DNA from: Longimicrobiales bacterium
Lineage (GTDB): Bacteria > Gemmatimonadota > Gemmatimonadetes > Longimicrobiales > Gaopeijiaceae
Length of the DNA stretch: 64,000 nt
Reading direction: 5' to 3'
NCBI GenBank assembly: GCA_958296005.1
Contig: CATQHQ010000002.1
Span: 738,501-802,500 of the forward strand
Positions 55,672-64,000 of this stretch are shown here, in pieces. The stretch's first letter is position 1. Each line of letters starts with the position of its first letter. The notes under the pieces are model-generated. The model saw only the letters and a program-made list of their open reading frames with translations. It was not told the DNA's origin and ran no database searches. The translations under genes and the position numbers were made by a program.

Positions 55672-56948
55672 CCCCGGTTCTCGTCGGCCTCTTCCTGCTT
55701 CTGGTCCTGATCAACGTCCCGATCGCCGTGGCGCTGGGCCTGATGGCGGTGGGGGGGATCGTCGCTGCCGGCGGGGTCGAGGCGCTTCCGAACGTGGGGA
55801 TCGTCATGTTCTCGGGGGCGACCAAGTTCCCGCTGATCGCGATTCCGCTCTTCGTCCTGGCCGGCGCGATCATGAACGGCTCGGGGATATCCCGGCGGCT
55901 GGTGGCGTTCGCCTCGGCGGTCGTGGGCTTCGTCCGGGGCGGGCTGGCGATGGTGAGCATCTCCGCGTCGATGTTCTTCGCCGAGATCTCCGGGAGCGCG
56001 GTGGCGGATGTGGCGGCGCTGGGCTCGATCCTGATCCCCGCAATGCGCAAGAAGGGCTACTCGCGCAACTTTGCCGCTGCGGTCACGTCGTCGTCGGGGA
56101 CGCTGGCCGTGATCATTCCGCCGTCGATCCCGATGATCCTTTACGCGGTCATGTCCGGCAGCTCGGTGGTGGAGCTCTTCGTGGCCGGGATCGTGCCCGG
56201 GGTGGTGGGCGGCCTCCTGATGATGTTCGTGGCCTACGTGTGGGCGCGTCGCGCCGGGTTGCCGATGGAGGAGCGGTTTCGGCTGGGTCGGGTGTGGGAG
56301 ACGTTCCGCGAGGCGGGATGGTCCCTCCTGCTGCCGGTGGTGATCCTGGGCGGGATCATGGGCGGATGGGTCACCGCCACCGAGGGCGCCGGGCTGGCGG
56401 TGGCGGCGGCGCTCTTCGTGGGCGGGGTGGTCTACCGGGAGCTGGACTGGGTCGGGCTGCGGCGGGCGATCCTGGACGCGGGCGTCCAGACGGCGGTGGT
56501 GATGCTGCTGGTGGCCTCCTCGGCGCTCCTGGGCGACCACCTGACGGAGGCGCGGATTCCTCAGCAGGTTGCCGGGGCGATCATGGGGCTCACCGACTCC
56601 AAGCTGGCGGTCCTGGCGTTGCTGAACGTCTTCCTCCTCGCGGTGGGACTCTTCCTGCACTCGGCGGCGGCGATCATCCTGGTGGTGCCGATCGTCATGC
56701 CTCTGGTCCAGGCGGTCGGGATCGATCCAGTGCACTTCGGCCTGGTCGTGACGCTGAACCTCGGGATCGGTCAGCAGACCCCGCCGGTCGCCTCGGTGCT
56801 GGTCACCGCGTGCTCGGTGGCCAAGGCGGACATCTGGGCGGTGACCAAGGCCAACCTGCCGTTCGTGGCGGTGCTCGTGGCGGTTCTCTTGATGGCGACC
56901 TACGCGCCTGCGGTGCCGATGGCGCTGGTGGAGGCGTTGTACCGATGA
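55668..56948 (+). CDS. TRAP transporter large permease, DctM family
   Basis: A 426-residue, about 12-helix inner-membrane transporter subunit. NVPIAVALGLMAVGGI, the FAEISGSAVADVAALGSILI signature, SGTLAVIIPPSIPMILYAV and the C-terminal LGIGQQTPPVASVLVTAC are typical. It moves the DctP-delivered organic acid across the membrane. The start is GTG 55668 in a GTGA overlap with dctQ, and ATGA links it to the crotonase gene. This tight linkage of transporter and CoA enzymes implies that they handle the same substrate. Confidence 0.94.
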   Translation: MTPVLVGLFLLLVLINVPIAVALGLMAVGGIVAAGGVEALPNVGIVMFSGATKFPLIAIPLFVLAGAIMNGSGISRRLVAFASAVVGFVRGGLAMVSISASMFFAEISGSAVADVAALGSILIPAMRKKGYSRNFAAAVTSSSGTLAVIIPPSIPMILYAVMSGSSVVELFVAGIVPGVVGGLLMMFVAYVWARRAGLPMEERFRLGRVWETFREAGWSLLLPVVILGGIMGGWVTATEGAGLAVAAALFVGGVVYRELDWVGLRRAILDAGVQTAVVMLLVASSALLGDHLTEARIPQQVAGAIMGLTDSKLAVLALLNVFLLAVGLFLHSAAAIILVVPIVMPLVQAVGIDPVHFGLVVTLNLGIGQQTPPVASVLVTACSVAKADIWAVTKANLPFVAVLVAVLLMATYAPAVPMALVEALYR

Positions 56949-57763
56949 GCAGCGGCGGGCAGGACGGCGGCGGAGTCGGGGGCCGCGATCGGGTCGCCGT
57001 CGGCTGGGAAGGCGAGGGGATCGCGACTGTGACGCTGGACCACCCGGCCAAGATGAACGTGCTGGACCGGGACGGATGGGAACGGCTGGGCGTCGTATTC
57101 GAGGAGCTCGCCGCCGACGGGTCCGTGCGGTGCGTGGTGGTCCGGGGCGCCGGTGGACGGGCGTTCTCCGCCGGCTCCGACATCGGGTCGTTCGAGGCCC
57201 AGCGGGACACGCCGGAGCAGGTGAGGCGCTACGCGGCGGCGGTGCGCCGGGGTCTGGCGGGCGTCTGGGAGTGCCCTCATCCGGTCGTGGCGGCGGTGGA
57301 GGGCGTGTGCGCGGGAGGCGGACTGGCGGTGGCTGCGGCGTGCGACGTGACGGTGTGCGGCGAGTCCAGCCGCTTCGGCGTGCCGGTCAACCGACTGGGG
57401 CTGACGATGTCCTACGACGAGATGGCGCCGGCGCTGGCCGCCGTGGGGCCGGGGCCGCTGCTGGAGGTGCTCCTGACGGGCGACTTCCTGGATGCGCGCA
57501 GGGCGCGGGAGACGGGGCTGGCGAGCCGGGTCGTTCCAGACGGCATGGCGTTGGACGAGGCGATGCGCGTCGCCCGCAGGGTTGCCGCCAGCGCGCCGCT
57601 GGTCAACCGCTGGCACAAGAAGTTCGTCCGTCGCGCCGCCCTCGAGCGGCCTCTGTCGGAGGCGGAGAAAGAGGAGGCCTACGAAGCCTTCCGCACTCGG
57701 GATTACCGGGAGGGGCGAGCTGCGTTCCTGGCGAAGCGAACGCCCCGCTTCGAGGGCGGGTGA
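56945..57763 (+). CDS. Enoyl-CoA hydratase/isomerase (crotonase) family protein
   Basis: A 272-residue crotonase-fold protein. The acyl-CoA oxyanion hole is seen in RAFSAGSDIGSF and EGVCAGGGLAVAAACD. However, the position normally occupied by the first catalytic Glu of hydratases (FGxPE) reads FGVPVNRLG, a Val, so a classical hydratase reaction is doubtful; isomerase, hydrolase or another crotonase activity is possible. The start is ATG 56945, overlapping dctM. It is followed by a family III CoA-transferase, together suggesting conversion of the imported acid as a CoA thioester. Confidence 0.87.
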   Translation: MSSGGQDGGGVGGRDRVAVGWEGEGIATVTLDHPAKMNVLDRDGWERLGVVFEELAADGSVRCVVVRGAGGRAFSAGSDIGSFEAQRDTPEQVRRYAAAVRRGLAGVWECPHPVVAAVEGVCAGGGLAVAAACDVTVCGESSRFGVPVNRLGLTMSYDEMAPALAAVGPGPLLEVLLTGDFLDARRARETGLASRVVPDGMALDEAMRVARRVAASAPLVNRWHKKFVRRAALERPLSEAEKEEAYEAFRTRDYREGRAAFLAKRTPRFEGG

Positions 57764-58950
57764 TGGGCGACGGAGCTCTCGCCGGCGTGCGCGTGGTCGA
57801 GCTGGCCCATGTGATGGCGGGACCGGTGTGCGGGCGGATGCTGGCCGACATGGGCGCCGATGTGGTGAAGGTGGAGCCGCCGGTCGCGGGGGACCCGACC
57901 CGGGCCTTCGAGCCCAGAGTGGCGGGGGGCGAGTCGGCCGCCTTCGTCATGCTGAACCGGAACAAGCGGGGGGTGGTCCTGGACCTCAAGTCGCCGGAGG
58001 GGCGGATCGCGGCCAAGCGGATCCTCGCCCGCTGCGATGTGGTGATCGAGAACTTCCGGCCTGGGGTCATGGATCGGCTGGGGCTGGACTGGGAGTCGTT
58101 GCGGGAGGCGAACCCGGGACTGGTCTACTGTCAGATCACAGGGTTCGGCCGTACGGGCCCGCTGGCGGAGCGCCGAGGGTTCGACTTGGTGGCTCAAGGG
58201 ATGACGGGGCTACTCAGCGTCACGGGCGAAGGCCCGGACCGGCCTCCCGTCAAGTGCGGCCCGCCCGTCACCGACATCACCGCGGGGATTCTGGGCGCCA
58301 TGGGCGTCGTGGCGGCCCTCCACGCCCGGACTCGCACCGGGGAAGGGCAGCGCGTGGACACGTCCCTGTACGAGGCCGGGATCGTCCAGACGTTCTGGCA
58401 GTCCGCCGTAGCGTTGGCCACGGGAGAGTCTCCGGGTCCCCTGGGCACCGCGCACCCGTTGGCGGCCCCCTACGAGACCCTTCCCACTGCCGACGGCTGG
58501 ATCACGGTCGGCGGCTGGAACCAAGTCAACTGGCTGCGCCTAGTGGGTGCTCTGGAGATCCCCGAACTGGCCGCCGACCCCCGCTTCGAGACCAACGCCG
58601 CCCGCATGGCGAACATCGAGGCCCTGCGGCAGACGCTATCGGATCGGTTGCGAACGGCGGGAACGACCGAATGGCTGCGACGGTTGGAGGCGGCCGCGGT
58701 TCCGGCGGGTCCGGTGATGTCGATCGGCGAGATGCTGGCGCACCCCCAGACGGCGGCCCGCGAGATGGTGGTGGAGTCGCCCCACGGTGCCGGCGCGAGC
58801 CTCGGGATGCCTGTGAAGATGTCGCGAACCCCGGGCGCCGTCTCCCGGGGCGCGCCCCGGCTGGGGGAGCACACCGCCGAAGTGCTGCGGGAGTACGGCT
58901 GTTCCGAGGAAGAGGCCGCGCGCCTGTCTCGGGCGGCGGAGACCGCGTAG
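57763..58950 (+). CDS. CaiB/BaiF family III CoA-transferase
   Basis: A 395-residue CoA-transferase that moves CoA between carboxylic acids through an aspartyl intermediate. LAGVRVVELAHVMAGPVCGR, LADMGADVVKVEPP, NRNKRGVVLDLKS and CQITGFGRTGPLAERRGFDL are family signatures; Asp171 in VTDITAGILGAMG is the predicted catalytic residue. The ATG shares a base with the crotonase stop. It probably activates the acid imported by the TRAP system. The mscS-like gene begins one to 46 bases after its stop. Confidence 0.92.
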   Translation: MGDGALAGVRVVELAHVMAGPVCGRMLADMGADVVKVEPPVAGDPTRAFEPRVAGGESAAFVMLNRNKRGVVLDLKSPEGRIAAKRILARCDVVIENFRPGVMDRLGLDWESLREANPGLVYCQITGFGRTGPLAERRGFDLVAQGMTGLLSVTGEGPDRPPVKCGPPVTDITAGILGAMGVVAALHARTRTGEGQRVDTSLYEAGIVQTFWQSAVALATGESPGPLGTAHPLAAPYETLPTADGWITVGGWNQVNWLRLVGALEIPELAADPRFETNAARMANIEALRQTLSDRLRTAGTTEWLRRLEAAAVPAGPVMSIGEMLAHPQTAAREMVVESPHGAGASLGMPVKMSRTPGAVSRGAPRLGEHTAEVLREYGCSEEEAARLSRAAETA

Positions 58951-58996
58951 AATGTCGCCGAACGACGAGCCCCTCTCGCTGGGGCAGGAGGCCGCC

Positions 58997-60274
58997 ATGC
59001 TGCAACCGCCCATTCAAGATCCGCCAGCGCAAGGTCAGAACCCGACCGCGCAGGCACCGCCGCCGGAACAGGACTCTGCGCCGCTGAGCCAACCCCCTGC
59101 GGTGGAGGACTCGCTGGCGCCGGGAACGTCGGCGCAGGAGGCTGCGCTCGCTGGGGAGGCGACCCCCGCCGCCGAGTTCTCCTTCACCTGGGACGGGATC
59201 AAGGAGTGGGCGGCGACGCTGCTCGCCGACGCGGGCATGCTGCTCCTGAAGAGCGTGGGAATTCTCATCCTGGCTTGGCTGGCCCTCAAGCTTGCCAGTT
59301 GGATCCTCCACCGGATCGAGAAGAAGTTCGTCGGGCGCACCCACACCCAGATCGACGACTACATCCTCGAGTTCGCGCACCGGGCGGCGAAGCTGACGAT
59401 CTTCGTGGGTGCGATCCTGGAGATATGCCGCATGTGGTCGCTCGAACGACCGGAACAGTGGATCGAGGCCGCCTGGATGCTGCTGATCTTCCTACCGGGC
59501 AGCCGCTTGGCGTGCGAGATCCTGCGGCTGGCCGAGGGTCGGGTGCTGGCGCAAAACCCGAACCTGGAAACCGCGCTGCCGATGATCAACCGCGGCGTGC
59601 GCATCGCGCTGATCGTCCTGGGAGCGCTCTTCGCGCTGGCCCACGCAGGGGTGGAAATCGCGCCGATCCTCGGTGGGGCCGGGGTCATGGGGCTGGCGCT
59701 TTCTCTCGCCGCCAAGGACACGCTGTCGAACTTGATCGCGGGGGTGCTGCTGACGATCGACCGACCCTTCCAGGTGGGGGATCGGATCGAGCTGTGGAGC
59801 GCCCCCCGGGAGACCGGCACGTGGGGCGACGTGATCGACATCGGCCTGCGAGCCACCAAGATCCGCAACCCCGACAACCTCGTGGTGGTGGTGCCCAACA
59901 ACGAGATCATGCAGCGGGACATCATCAACTACACGATGTCCGGCGACGACATCCGGCTGCGTCTGCCGTTCTCGGTGGCCTACGAGAGCGACGTGCACCG
60001 GGCCAAGGCGGTGCTCGTCAAAGTCGCGCTGGAGGTGAAGGGCGTGAAGGTGGATCCGGCGCCGTTCGTGATCGTGCGCGGCTTCGGGCCGTCGGAGGTC
60101 AACCTTCAGCTGCGGGTGTGGATCTCCGACGCGCGCGTCCGACGACGGGTGGGCGACGAGATCACCGAGCGGGCGCTGCTGGCGTTCGAGGCCGAAGGGC
60201 TGGAGATCCCCTACCCGAAGCGGGAGCTGTACATCCACGATGCCGCACGCCTCCTTCCGCCGCCGAAGGAGTAA
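58997..60274 (+). CDS. MscS-family mechanosensitive channel
   Basis: A 425-residue membrane channel that opens under tension to release solutes in hypo-osmotic shock. A Pro/Gln-rich N-terminus (about 1-60) precedes about four helices. The pore helix and following domain show GGAGVMGLALSLAAKDTLSNL, VGDRIELW and VVVVPNNEIMQRDIINYT. ATG 58997 has aggagg five bases upstream; ATG 58952, one base after the CoA-transferase stop, would add 15 residues but has a poorer site. The gene runs convergent with the aminotransferase. Confidence 0.9.
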   Translation: MLQPPIQDPPAQGQNPTAQAPPPEQDSAPLSQPPAVEDSLAPGTSAQEAALAGEATPAAEFSFTWDGIKEWAATLLADAGMLLLKSVGILILAWLALKLASWILHRIEKKFVGRTHTQIDDYILEFAHRAAKLTIFVGAILEICRMWSLERPEQWIEAAWMLLIFLPGSRLACEILRLAEGRVLAQNPNLETALPMINRGVRIALIVLGALFALAHAGVEIAPILGGAGVMGLALSLAAKDTLSNLIAGVLLTIDRPFQVGDRIELWSAPRETGTWGDVIDIGLRATKIRNPDNLVVVVPNNEIMQRDIINYTMSGDDIRLRLPFSVAYESDVHRAKAVLVKVALEVKGVKVDPAPFVIVRGFGPSEVNLQLRVWISDARVRRRVGDEITERALLAFEAEGLEIPYPKRELYIHDAARLLPPPKE

Positions 60275-60293
60275 CGCGGGGGAGACGCCCGCC

Positions 60294-61523
60294 CTACGCC
60301 AGTCCCGCCACCACCTCCAGCAGCCGGTCCACGTCGCTGCGGTTGTTGAAGAGCGCCACGGCGGCCCGCAACAGCTTGCCGTCCTCCTGGAACGTGACCG
60401 ACACGCTCGCGTCCGACAGCGCCTTGGCCAGCGTCTCCGGGTCGAGCCCGTGGTAGAAGCTGACGATCGGCGACGGGTTGGCGGGCGGCGTGAAGAGCTT
60501 CATCCCCAGCGCCGCGGCGCCTTCCCGCAGCTCCCCGGCCAGGGCGTGGGTGTGGGCGGCGATCCGGTCGAGTCCCACGTCGCTCAAGAAGCGCAGGGCG
60601 GCGTTCATCGCGGTCGCGGGGCCGAAGGCAGGGTTGGCGTACTCGAAGATCCGAGCGTCGGTCCTGAGGCGGTAGCGGTGGCCGGGGAGGGACTCGGCGA
60701 CCTGACGGTGTCCCCATCGGTCGGGGGTCATCCACTCCAGGTGCTCTCGCCGCACGTAGAAGGGAGCGCAGCCGAAGTCGGCGAAGAGCCACTTGTACCC
60801 GTTGCCGCAGGCGAAGTCCACCTTTTCGTCGTGGAGGTTGGTGGGGAACGTGCCGAAGGCTTGGATGGCGTCGGCGTAGAGGTAGCCGCCGTGGGCGTGG
60901 ACCACGTCGGCCAGTGCGGGCAGGCTGTGGCGAAAGCCGTTGCGGTTGGAGACCCAGGCTACGCTTGCCAGCCGCGTCCGATCGTTGATGCGGGCGGCGA
61001 AGTCGTCGGTGGAGACCACGCCGTCGGTGGCAGGCACGATCCGCAGTTCTACGCCTCTGGTCCGCTCCAGCTCCCGGTAGAGCACGAAGGTGGTGACGAA
61101 GTGGAGCTCGTCCACCACCACGTTGTCGCCGGGGCCCAGCTCCAGAGCGCTGGCGATGATGTTCTCGGCGCCGCTGGTGGCGTAGAGGAGCGCGACTTCG
61201 TCCTCGTCGGCCCCGAAGAGCTGGGCGAACCCGGCGCGAGCCCCGTCCTCGGCGGCCCGCCGGCTGGCGGGGTTGCGGTAGAGCGCCTTCTCCTCCGCGT
61301 ACGCCTGGAGCGCGTCCCGGACGGGGATCGGGAGCGGACCGGACGAGGCGGTGTTGAGGTAGGCCAGCTCGCCGGTGACCGGAAAGCTGGCGCGGACGCC
61401 GAGTGGATCGTCGACCCCGGCCTGGGGTTCCGCGTCGGCGACCAGGGCTCGGGCGGCGGGAAGTCCCGCGAGTCCGGCCGCGCCGGCGGTCTTGAGGAAG
61501 GTGCGGCGGTTCCAGGCGATCAT
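60294..61523 (-). CDS. Tat-exported class V aminotransferase
   Basis: A 409-residue PLP enzyme of the class V (NifS/isopenicillin N epimerase-like) fold. The N-terminus is a twin-arginine signal (NRRTFLKTAGAAGLAGLPA), so it should be exported folded with its cofactor. YLNTASSGPLP, TSGAENI, VDELHF, DAIQAFGTFP and the PLP lysine in GNGYKWLFADFG are visible. No persulfide Cys loop of a desulfurase is obvious, so epimerase, lyase or transaminase chemistry is more likely. It is divergent from a Tat-type TRAP binding protein, with which it shares 132 intergenic bases; ggagga precedes the ATG. Confidence 0.87.
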   Translation of the reverse strand: MIAWNRRTFLKTAGAAGLAGLPAARALVADAEPQAGVDDPLGVRASFPVTGELAYLNTASSGPLPIPVRDALQAYAEEKALYRNPASRRAAEDGARAGFAQLFGADEDEVALLYATSGAENIIASALELGPGDNVVVDELHFVTTFVLYRELERTRGVELRIVPATDGVVSTDDFAARINDRTRLASVAWVSNRNGFRHSLPALADVVHAHGGYLYADAIQAFGTFPTNLHDEKVDFACGNGYKWLFADFGCAPFYVRREHLEWMTPDRWGHRQVAESLPGHRYRLRTDARIFEYANPAFGPATAMNAALRFLSDVGLDRIAAHTHALAGELREGAAALGMKLFTPPANPSPIVSFYHGLDPETLAKALSDASVSVTFQEDGKLLRAAVALFNNRSDVDRLLEVVAGLA

Positions 61524-61655
61524 CTTGTCCTCCTCCGAGAGCGGGGGCAGGGGTACGGCGGGCGCAGCGATTCGCCGAACCTGCCGTCCTAATGCTAATG
61601 TTTACCTATCGGGCTGTCCGGTCACCCCCACGCACCCCCTTCAACGAGCGACGCC

Positions 61656-62879
61656 ATGAGCGAGAAGGTTGCCAGCGCCAAGGTCACGAGCGAGAGCGCC
61701 AAGCGTTCCCACACCATCAGCGCCGGCGCGAGCGACGCCGGGCCGTCCGGGTCCGGCGAGGGCGTCGGCCGCCGGCGGTTCCTCGGGCAGGCGGCGAGCG
61801 GCGTGGTCGGCGCCGGGGTCGTGGCGGCGTGCGGGACTGCGGACGGTGGAGGCGAGGGCGCCGGCGCGCCGGCGGTCCAGACCAACCCGCGAGTCATGTG
61901 GCGGTTGGCGTCCAGCTTCCCCCGCGGCCTGGACACGATCTGGGGCTCCGCCGAGATGCTGGGCGACATCACGTCGTCCCTCACCGGCGGCCGATTCCAG
62001 ATCCGTCCGTACCCCGCCGGCGAGCTCGTGCAGGGGCTGGACGTGATGGACGCCGTTCAGCAGGGCACGGTCCAGGTCGGCCAGAGCACCAGCTACTACT
62101 ACACGGGCAAGAACCCGGCGCTGGCCTTCGATGCGGGGGTTCCCTTTGGGATGACCGCCCGCCAGCAGGACGCGTGGCTGAACGAGGGCGGGGGCGGCGA
62201 CGTCATGCGCGGCGTCTTCGCCGACTTCGGGATCATCATCTTCCCGGCGGGCAACACCGGTGGGCAGATGGGCGGCTGGTTCCGGCGGGAGGTGAACTCT
62301 GCCGAAGACCTGAGAGGGCTGAAGATGCGCATCCCCGGGCTGGGCGGCGAAGTCATGAACCGCCTGGGCGTGACGGTGCAGGTGCTGGCGGGGGGCGACA
62401 TCTATCCGGCGCTGGAGCGAGGCGCGATCGACGCCACCGAGTGGGTGGGACCCTACGACGACGAGAAGCTGGGCCTGCACCAAGCGGCGCGCTTCTACTA
62501 CTACCCGGGCTGGTGGGAGCCCTGCGCGTCGATGTCCTACCAGGTCAACCGGGCCGCCTGGGACGAGCTGCCGTCCGAGTACCAAGCCGTCTTCGAGGTG
62601 GCTGCCCAGGCCTCGGCCCGGCGGATGCTCTACACCTACGACGCCAAGAACCCGCCTGCGTTGCAGCGCCTGCTGGCGGGCGGCGTCGAGCTGAGGTCGT
62701 TCTCCGACGACATCATGACGGCGGCCCGCACCACCAGCGTGGAGCTCATGGAGGAGCACGCCGCCGCGAGCCCCCAGTACCGGGAGGTCTACGACCACTG
62801 GCGGAACTTCCGCGACGCCTCCTACCGCTGGTTCGGCACCGCCGAGCTCCGCTACGCCAGCTTCGCCTTCGGAGGCTAG
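61656..62879 (+). CDS. Tat-exported TRAP substrate-binding protein, DctP family
   Basis: A 407-residue periplasmic binding protein with a long N-terminal tail and a twin-arginine signal (GRRRFLGQAASGVVGAGVVA) followed by a Cys, possibly lipid-modified. MWRLASSFPRGLDTIWGSAE, LKMRIPGLGGEVMNRLGVTV, ALERGAIDATEWVGPYDDEK and FYYYPGWWEP mark the subgroup often annotated for mannitol/chloroaromatic or keto-acid TRAP systems; ligand is not certain. The DctM-like gene at 62895 faces it, and DctQ probably lies beyond the window. Confidence 0.9.
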   Translation: MSEKVASAKVTSESAKRSHTISAGASDAGPSGSGEGVGRRRFLGQAASGVVGAGVVAACGTADGGGEGAGAPAVQTNPRVMWRLASSFPRGLDTIWGSAEMLGDITSSLTGGRFQIRPYPAGELVQGLDVMDAVQQGTVQVGQSTSYYYTGKNPALAFDAGVPFGMTARQQDAWLNEGGGGDVMRGVFADFGIIIFPAGNTGGQMGGWFRREVNSAEDLRGLKMRIPGLGGEVMNRLGVTVQVLAGGDIYPALERGAIDATEWVGPYDDEKLGLHQAARFYYYPGWWEPCASMSYQVNRAAWDELPSEYQAVFEVAAQASARRMLYTYDAKNPPALQRLLAGGVELRSFSDDIMTAARTTSVELMEEHAAASPQYREVYDHWRNFRDASYRWFGTAELRYASFAFGG

Positions 62880-62902
62880 TCCAGCTTTCGGAGGCTAGTC
62901 CA
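62868..62902. repeat. 19-base tandem duplication spanning two stop codons
   Basis: The 16-base sequence ttcggaggctagtcca occurs at 62868-62883 and 62887-62902, a period of 19 bases. The palindromic CTAG in the first copy holds the stop of the DctP-like gene; that in the second holds the stop of the convergent DctM gene. Confidence 0.9.
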
Positions 62903-64000
62903 CCAACCCGGTCACCAGCTGCGGCCACTGGATGATCGCCAGCAGGCCGATGAGCTGGATGACGATGAACGGGATCACCGCCTTGTACAGGTCCGTCGTC
63001 TTGACCGACGAGGGCGCGACCCCGCGAAGGTAGAAGAGGGCGAAGCCGAAGGGGGGCGTCAGGAACGAGGTCTGTAGGTTCATCCCGATCATGACCCCGA
63101 ACCACACCAGGTCGATCCCCAGCACCGACGCGGCCGGCGCCAAGAGGGGGATGATGATGAAGGCGATCTCGAAGAAGTCCAGAAAGAACCCTAGGATGAA
63201 GATCACCAAGTTGGCGACCAGGAGGAGCCCGATCCGGCCTCCCGGCAGGTTGGTCAGCATCGTCTCGATCCAGATGTCGCCGTAGAGGCCGCGGAACACC
63301 AGGGCGAACGCCGTCGATCCGATCAGCAGGAACATGACCATCGTCGAGAGCTTGGTCGTGGCCGTGCACGCATCCCGGATCACGGCGAAGTCGAGCCTGC
63401 CGCGGGCGGCCGCCAGCAGGATCGCACCCACGGAGCCGATGGCGCCGGCCTCCGTCGGCGTGGCGACGCCCGCGAAGATCGACCCGAGGACGATGAGGAT
63501 CAGGAGCAGGGGCGGCAGGAGGACCAGCAGAACTCGGCGTATGAGTACGCCGAAGGGGATGTCGGTCATCTCGGCGGGAAGGGCGGGGGCCATGCTGGGC
63601 TTCACGGTCGCGACGCCGCACACGTAGAGGGCGTACATCCCCGCCAGCATGAGACCCGGCACCAGTCCGCCGATGAAGAGGTCGCCCACCGAGATGCCCA
63701 GCTGGTCCGCCAGCACGACGAGCACGATGCTCGGCGGAATGATCTGCCCGAGCGTCCCCGACGCCAGAATCACTCCCGACGACAGCTGCGCCGAGTACTT
63801 GTACCGCAGCATGACGGGCAGCGAAATGCTTCCCATCGCCACTACGGAAGCGCCCACGACTCCGGTGGCGGCCGCCAGCATCGCGCCCACCATCACCACG
63901 GCCAGCGCCAAGCCTCCGGCGTGCCGCCCGAAGAGGACGCCGATCGTGGTCAGCAGGTCCTCCGCCAGCTTCGCCCTCTCCAGGACCAGTCCCATGAAGA
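62895..64000 (-). CDS. TRAP transporter large permease, DctM family, 5' end outside window
   Basis: At least 368 residues of a DctM-type permease; the frame stays open to the window edge (Phe precedes the MGLVLERAKLAEDLL segment), so the N-terminal 100 or so residues are missing. Ten or so hydrophobic helices, ATGVVGASVVAMGSISLPVM, SGTLGQIIPPSIVLVVLADQ, GVATPTEAGAIGSVGAILLA and GMNLQTSFLTPPFGFALFYL fit the family. It likely works with the DctP-like protein encoded next to it on the opposite strand, and with a DctQ encoded upstream. Confidence 0.92.
   Translation of the reverse strand, partial: FMGLVLERAKLAEDLLTTIGVLFGRHAGGLALAVVMVGAMLAAATGVVGASVVAMGSISLPVMLRYKYSAQLSSGVILASGTLGQIIPPSIVLVVLADQLGISVGDLFIGGLVPGLMLAGMYALYVCGVATVKPSMAPALPAEMTDIPFGVLIRRVLLVLLPPLLLILIVLGSIFAGVATPTEAGAIGSVGAILLAAARGRLDFAVIRDACTATTKLSTMVMFLLIGSTAFALVFRGLYGDIWIETMLTNLPGGRIGLLLVANLVIFILGFFLDFFEIAFIIIPLLAPAASVLGIDLVWFGVMIGMNLQTSFLTPPFGFALFYLRGVAPSSVKTTDLYKAVIPFIVIQLIGLLAIIQWPQLVTGLVD

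Noticed and set aside
60275-60293. Terminator between mscS-like and aminotransferase genes
   Set aside because: The possible stem is about five base pairs and no T run follows.

Overview
The window is a very gene-dense, GC-rich bacterial chromosome segment with no gene-free stretch above about 220 bases. It carries TonB/ExbB/ExbD and a TonB-dependent receptor, so the cell has an outer membrane. GTG and TTG starts are common, and many genes overlap their neighbour by four bases (GTGA or ATGA). The mix of multiple CxxCH/DUF1592-type proteins with DUF1552 partners, S9 and M28 exopeptidases, ftsH beside cdaA, and a small secreted protein I associate with that phylum suggests Gemmatimonadota or a relative. 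This placement is an inference, not proven.

Layout. 1-3.6 kb: end of an SNF2-type helicase followed by an AT-richer gene with a TIR/nucleoside-deoxyribosyltransferase-like domain (defence-like). 3.7-5.2 kb (minus): nfo and rfbC. 5.3-11.1 kb: SDR, glycerophosphodiesterase, tilS, hpt, ftsH, then convergent cdaA. 12.0-14.3 kb: exbB-exbD-exbD-tonB with a readable promoter and a strong terminator. 14.4-20.3 kb: yggS, punA, ileS, rluD and a small membrane protein; the ileS has a swapped HIGH motif. 20.3-22.1 kb: secreted M28 peptidase with a PDZ domain.

22.2-37.8 kb is the most unusual stretch. A three-gene cassette (exported CxxCH/DUF1587-1595-1592-1588-1585 protein, Tat-exported DUF1552 protein, secreted ankyrin protein ending in CVSC) occurs twice in tandem. 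In the first copy three tandem membrane-anchored SGNH hydrolase genes (period 1355 bp) sit between the first two members. Each spacer inside that array is a decayed piece of the DUF1588-coding sequence, and the array genes use a Met codon derived from it as their start.

37.8-39.7 kb: a compact two-gene unit encoding an endonuclease III-like HhH-GPD DNA glycosylase homologue and a double HARE-HTH plus Mrr-type nuclease. No methyltransferase is nearby. It is my best candidate for an undescribed modified-DNA restriction system.

39.7-45.9 kb (minus): S9A peptidase, AlbA_2/HATPase regulator and TonB-dependent receptor in one operon. 46.1-50.9 kb: aldo/keto reductase, threonine dehydratase, thiI, a membrane M15-like peptidase and a small secreted protein. 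51-60.3 kb: a YdiJ-like FAD/Fe-S 2-hydroxyacid dehydrogenase divergent from a TRAP transporter (DctP-Q-M) with a crotonase and a family III CoA-transferase, then an MscS channel. Together these look like uptake and CoA-dependent catabolism of an organic acid. 60.3-64 kb: a Tat-exported class V aminotransferase, a second (Tat-type) TRAP binding protein, and a truncated DctM running off the window.
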